DNA of 7,954 nucleotides, from assembly GCA_030627475.1 (NCBI GenBank), contig DAOURZ010000049.1:1-7954 (forward strand), in the 5' to 3' direction. This DNA comes from Deltaproteobacteria bacterium (GTDB lineage: Bacteria; Desulfobacterota; Desulfobacteria; Desulfobacterales; ETH-SRB1). Numbering within the stretch: the first letter of the stretch is position 1; every line of letters starts with the position of its first letter. The notes below the pieces were generated by a model. It saw nothing but the letters and a program-made list of their open reading frames with translations, was not told where the DNA came from and ran no database searches. The translations under genes and the position numbers were made by a program. Positions 6,666 to 7,954 of the stretch are shown here, one piece after another.

Positions 6666-7571
6666 ATGAATAAACGGTATTTATTTGCGATTTTATGCAT
6701 TATCATGGCAATTTGCTTTTATGGTTCTGCTTCAGGTGAAGACAAGATTATCAAAATGGCAACTACTACAAGTACTCAAGCATCAGGTCTGCTTGATGTG
6801 CTTTTGCCTGAACTTGAAAAAGATACGGGAATTCGTGTTAAGGTATTTGCCAAGGGAACAGGGGCTGCCATCCGTGATGGGATGGATGGTAATGTGGATG
6901 TGATTTTTGTTCATGCAAAAAAAAGAGAAGAAAAATTTGTAAAACAGGGTTATGGTACAAAGCGCTATTCAGTAATGCACAATGATTTTGTTATACTGGG
7001 GCCTTTGGATGACCCTGCCGGTATTCGAAGCCAAAGTAATGCTGCCGCTGCATTGGCCGGAATAGCCAAGGCCGGGGCTCTGTTTATATCCCGTGGTGAC
7101 GATAGCGGTACTCACACAAAGGAACAGTCTCTTTGGAAAATAGCGGGAGTTTCTTTGGATATTAAGACCATCGAGATAATAAAAAATGGTAAAAAAATAC
7201 AAATCAGTTGCCTGTATCCAAAAAACCAGGGAAGATGGTACCTTTCAATCGGACAGGGAATGGGTAAAGTAATAATTTTTGCTGAGGAAAAGAAAGCATA
7301 CACTCTAACTGATAGAGGAACTTTTTTAAAATTTAAACACGGCAGAAAAAGCGGGCTTGATCTTGAAATTATGTGTGAGGGTGATCCTTTGTTGCATAAC
7401 CCCTATGGAGTGATTCCTGTCAATCCTGCCAAGCATCCGCACGTAAAATACGCCTTGGTAGAACACTTCGTAAAGTGGCTTGTCTCAGACAGGGGCCAGT
7501 TGCTTATCAAAAATTACAAACTTATGGGAAAGCCGCTTTTTTATCCCAACCGTGAACCTGACAACTTTTAG
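6666..7571 (+). CDS. tupA: Tungstate ABC transporter substrate-binding protein
   Basis: TupA captures tungstate in the periplasm and passes it to the TupB permease. From the ATG at 6666 the product has 301 residues with a signal peptide: MNKR, a hydrophobic core (5-19), and a likely cut near SASG-ED (21-26). Family blocks follow: MATTTSTQASGLLDVLLPELEKDTG (31-55), whose TTTST oxyanion motif is typical of TupA; NVDVIFVHA (76-84); NDFVILGPLDDPAGI (106-120); SRGDDSGTH (142-150); WYLSIGQGMG (191-200); AYTLTDRGT (211-219); NPYGVIPVNP (245-254). Between LWKIAGV and GRWYLS (about 163-189) there are roughly 15-20 more residues than I expect for the family. The start was placed here because GAGGA sits 5 bases upstream and the product begins with a normal signal peptide; an ATG at 6606 would bury it. 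Tungstate feeds tungsten enzymes such as some formate dehydrogenases and aldehyde oxidoreductases. A molybdate role cannot be fully excluded. Confidence 0.93.
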   Translation: MNKRYLFAILCIIMAICFYGSASGEDKIIKMATTTSTQASGLLDVLLPELEKDTGIRVKVFAKGTGAAIRDGMDGNVDVIFVHAKKREEKFVKQGYGTKRYSVMHNDFVILGPLDDPAGIRSQSNAAAALAGIAKAGALFISRGDDSGTHTKEQSLWKIAGVSLDIKTIEIIKNGKKIQISCLYPKNQGRWYLSIGQGMGKVIIFAEEKKAYTLTDRGTFLKFKHGRKSGLDLEIMCEGDPLLHNPYGVIPVNPAKHPHVKYALVEHFVKWLVSDRGQLLIKNYKLMGKPLFYPNREPDNF

Positions 7572-7582
7572 TAGTAGTTATC

Positions 7583-7954
7583 ATGGAACTTCTTGTTGAC
7601 AGCTTTTTATCCGCAATCCTTCTTATTGTTTCCCTGGATTCCGAAATGCTTTCCGTTGTCATGGTATCCCTTAATGTAAGCGGTATATCTACCTTGTTGG
7701 CCAGCTTGATGGGGGTGCCCTTAGGTTTTATTATTGCCTTCGAGTCTTTTAAAGCAAAACGTATCGTTATTGTTTTCCTTAATACAATGCTCGCTCTTCC
7801 TACCGTGGTTATAGGTCTTTTTGTTTATTCTTTTATCTCCAGAAAGGGAATTCTCGGGTCTTTTAACCTCCTCTATACTCAAAAAGCAATAATTATGGGG
7901 CAGACCATTTTGATTCTACCAGTAGTAACCACACTTACCATTGCTGCAATAAGC
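7583..7954 (+). CDS. tupB: Tungstate ABC transporter permease, N-terminal part (cut by right edge)
   Basis: I translated 124 codons, open to the window end, from the ATG at 7583, 11 bases after the tupA stop. The product starts MELLVDSFLSAILLIVSLDSEML and has three hydrophobic stretches (about 29-53, 61-86 and 102-124). The block LNTMLALPTVVIGLFVYSFISRKGILGSF (66-94) is characteristic of TupB and related oxyanion permeases. The coupling loop and the rest of the channel lie outside the window. No clear ribosome binding site precedes the ATG, so translation is probably coupled to tupA. An ATPase gene (tupC) would be expected next. The family is clear; tungstate specificity rests on the linked tupA. 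Confidence 0.92.
   Translation, partial: MELLVDSFLSAILLIVSLDSEMLSVVMVSLNVSGISTLLASLMGVPLGFIIAFESFKAKRIVIVFLNTMLALPTVVIGLFVYSFISRKGILGSFNLLYTQKAIIMGQTILILPVVTTLTIAAIS

Overview
The window looks like chromosomal DNA from an AT-rich, Gram-negative, probably anaerobic bacterium. The Gram-negative call rests on an outer-membrane lipoprotein gene (lptE) directly behind leuS, a classic proteobacterial gene pair. The anaerobic call is inferred from a thiamine pathway built on a sulfide-type Thi4 and a ThiD-ThiN fusion, plus a tungstate uptake system. Together these best fit the Desulfobacterota (former Deltaproteobacteria). That is an inference from gene content, not a database result.

Left part (1-2918, minus strand): a compact thiamine operon, read right to left. 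It has a candidate promoter in a palindrome-rich AT stretch, a TPP riboswitch (about 2784-2862), an intrinsic terminator serving as its expression platform (2718-2759), then thiDN (1326-2687), thi4 (456-1238) and thiC (443 to beyond the left edge). ThiC makes the pyrimidine phosphate, the ThiD domain phosphorylates it, Thi4 makes the thiazole, and the ThiN domain joins the two halves. This covers the whole route to thiamine phosphate without ThiE, ThiG, ThiS, ThiF or ThiH in this cluster. A 60-bp imperfect palindrome made of 7-base repeats lies between thiDN and thi4.

Middle (about 2963-6551): leuS (leucyl-tRNA synthetase) is transcribed divergently from the thiamine operon. It is followed after 18 bp by lptE, the lipoprotein plug of the LPS export channel. 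rpsT (ribosomal protein S20) faces them on the minus strand, and one hairpin lies between the convergent genes. No holA is present beside lptE.

Right part (6552-7954, plus strand): tupA, a periplasmic tungstate-binding protein with an unusual internal insertion, and the start of tupB, the permease, which is cut by the right edge. The ATPase gene would be expected just outside.

Most of the window is housekeeping sequence. The points most worth a second look are the archaeal-style thiamine gene set under a bacterial riboswitch, the His-type Thi4, the two palindromic intergenic structures, and the insertion in TupA. I found no sign of a defence system, CRISPR array, insertion sequence or tRNA gene.
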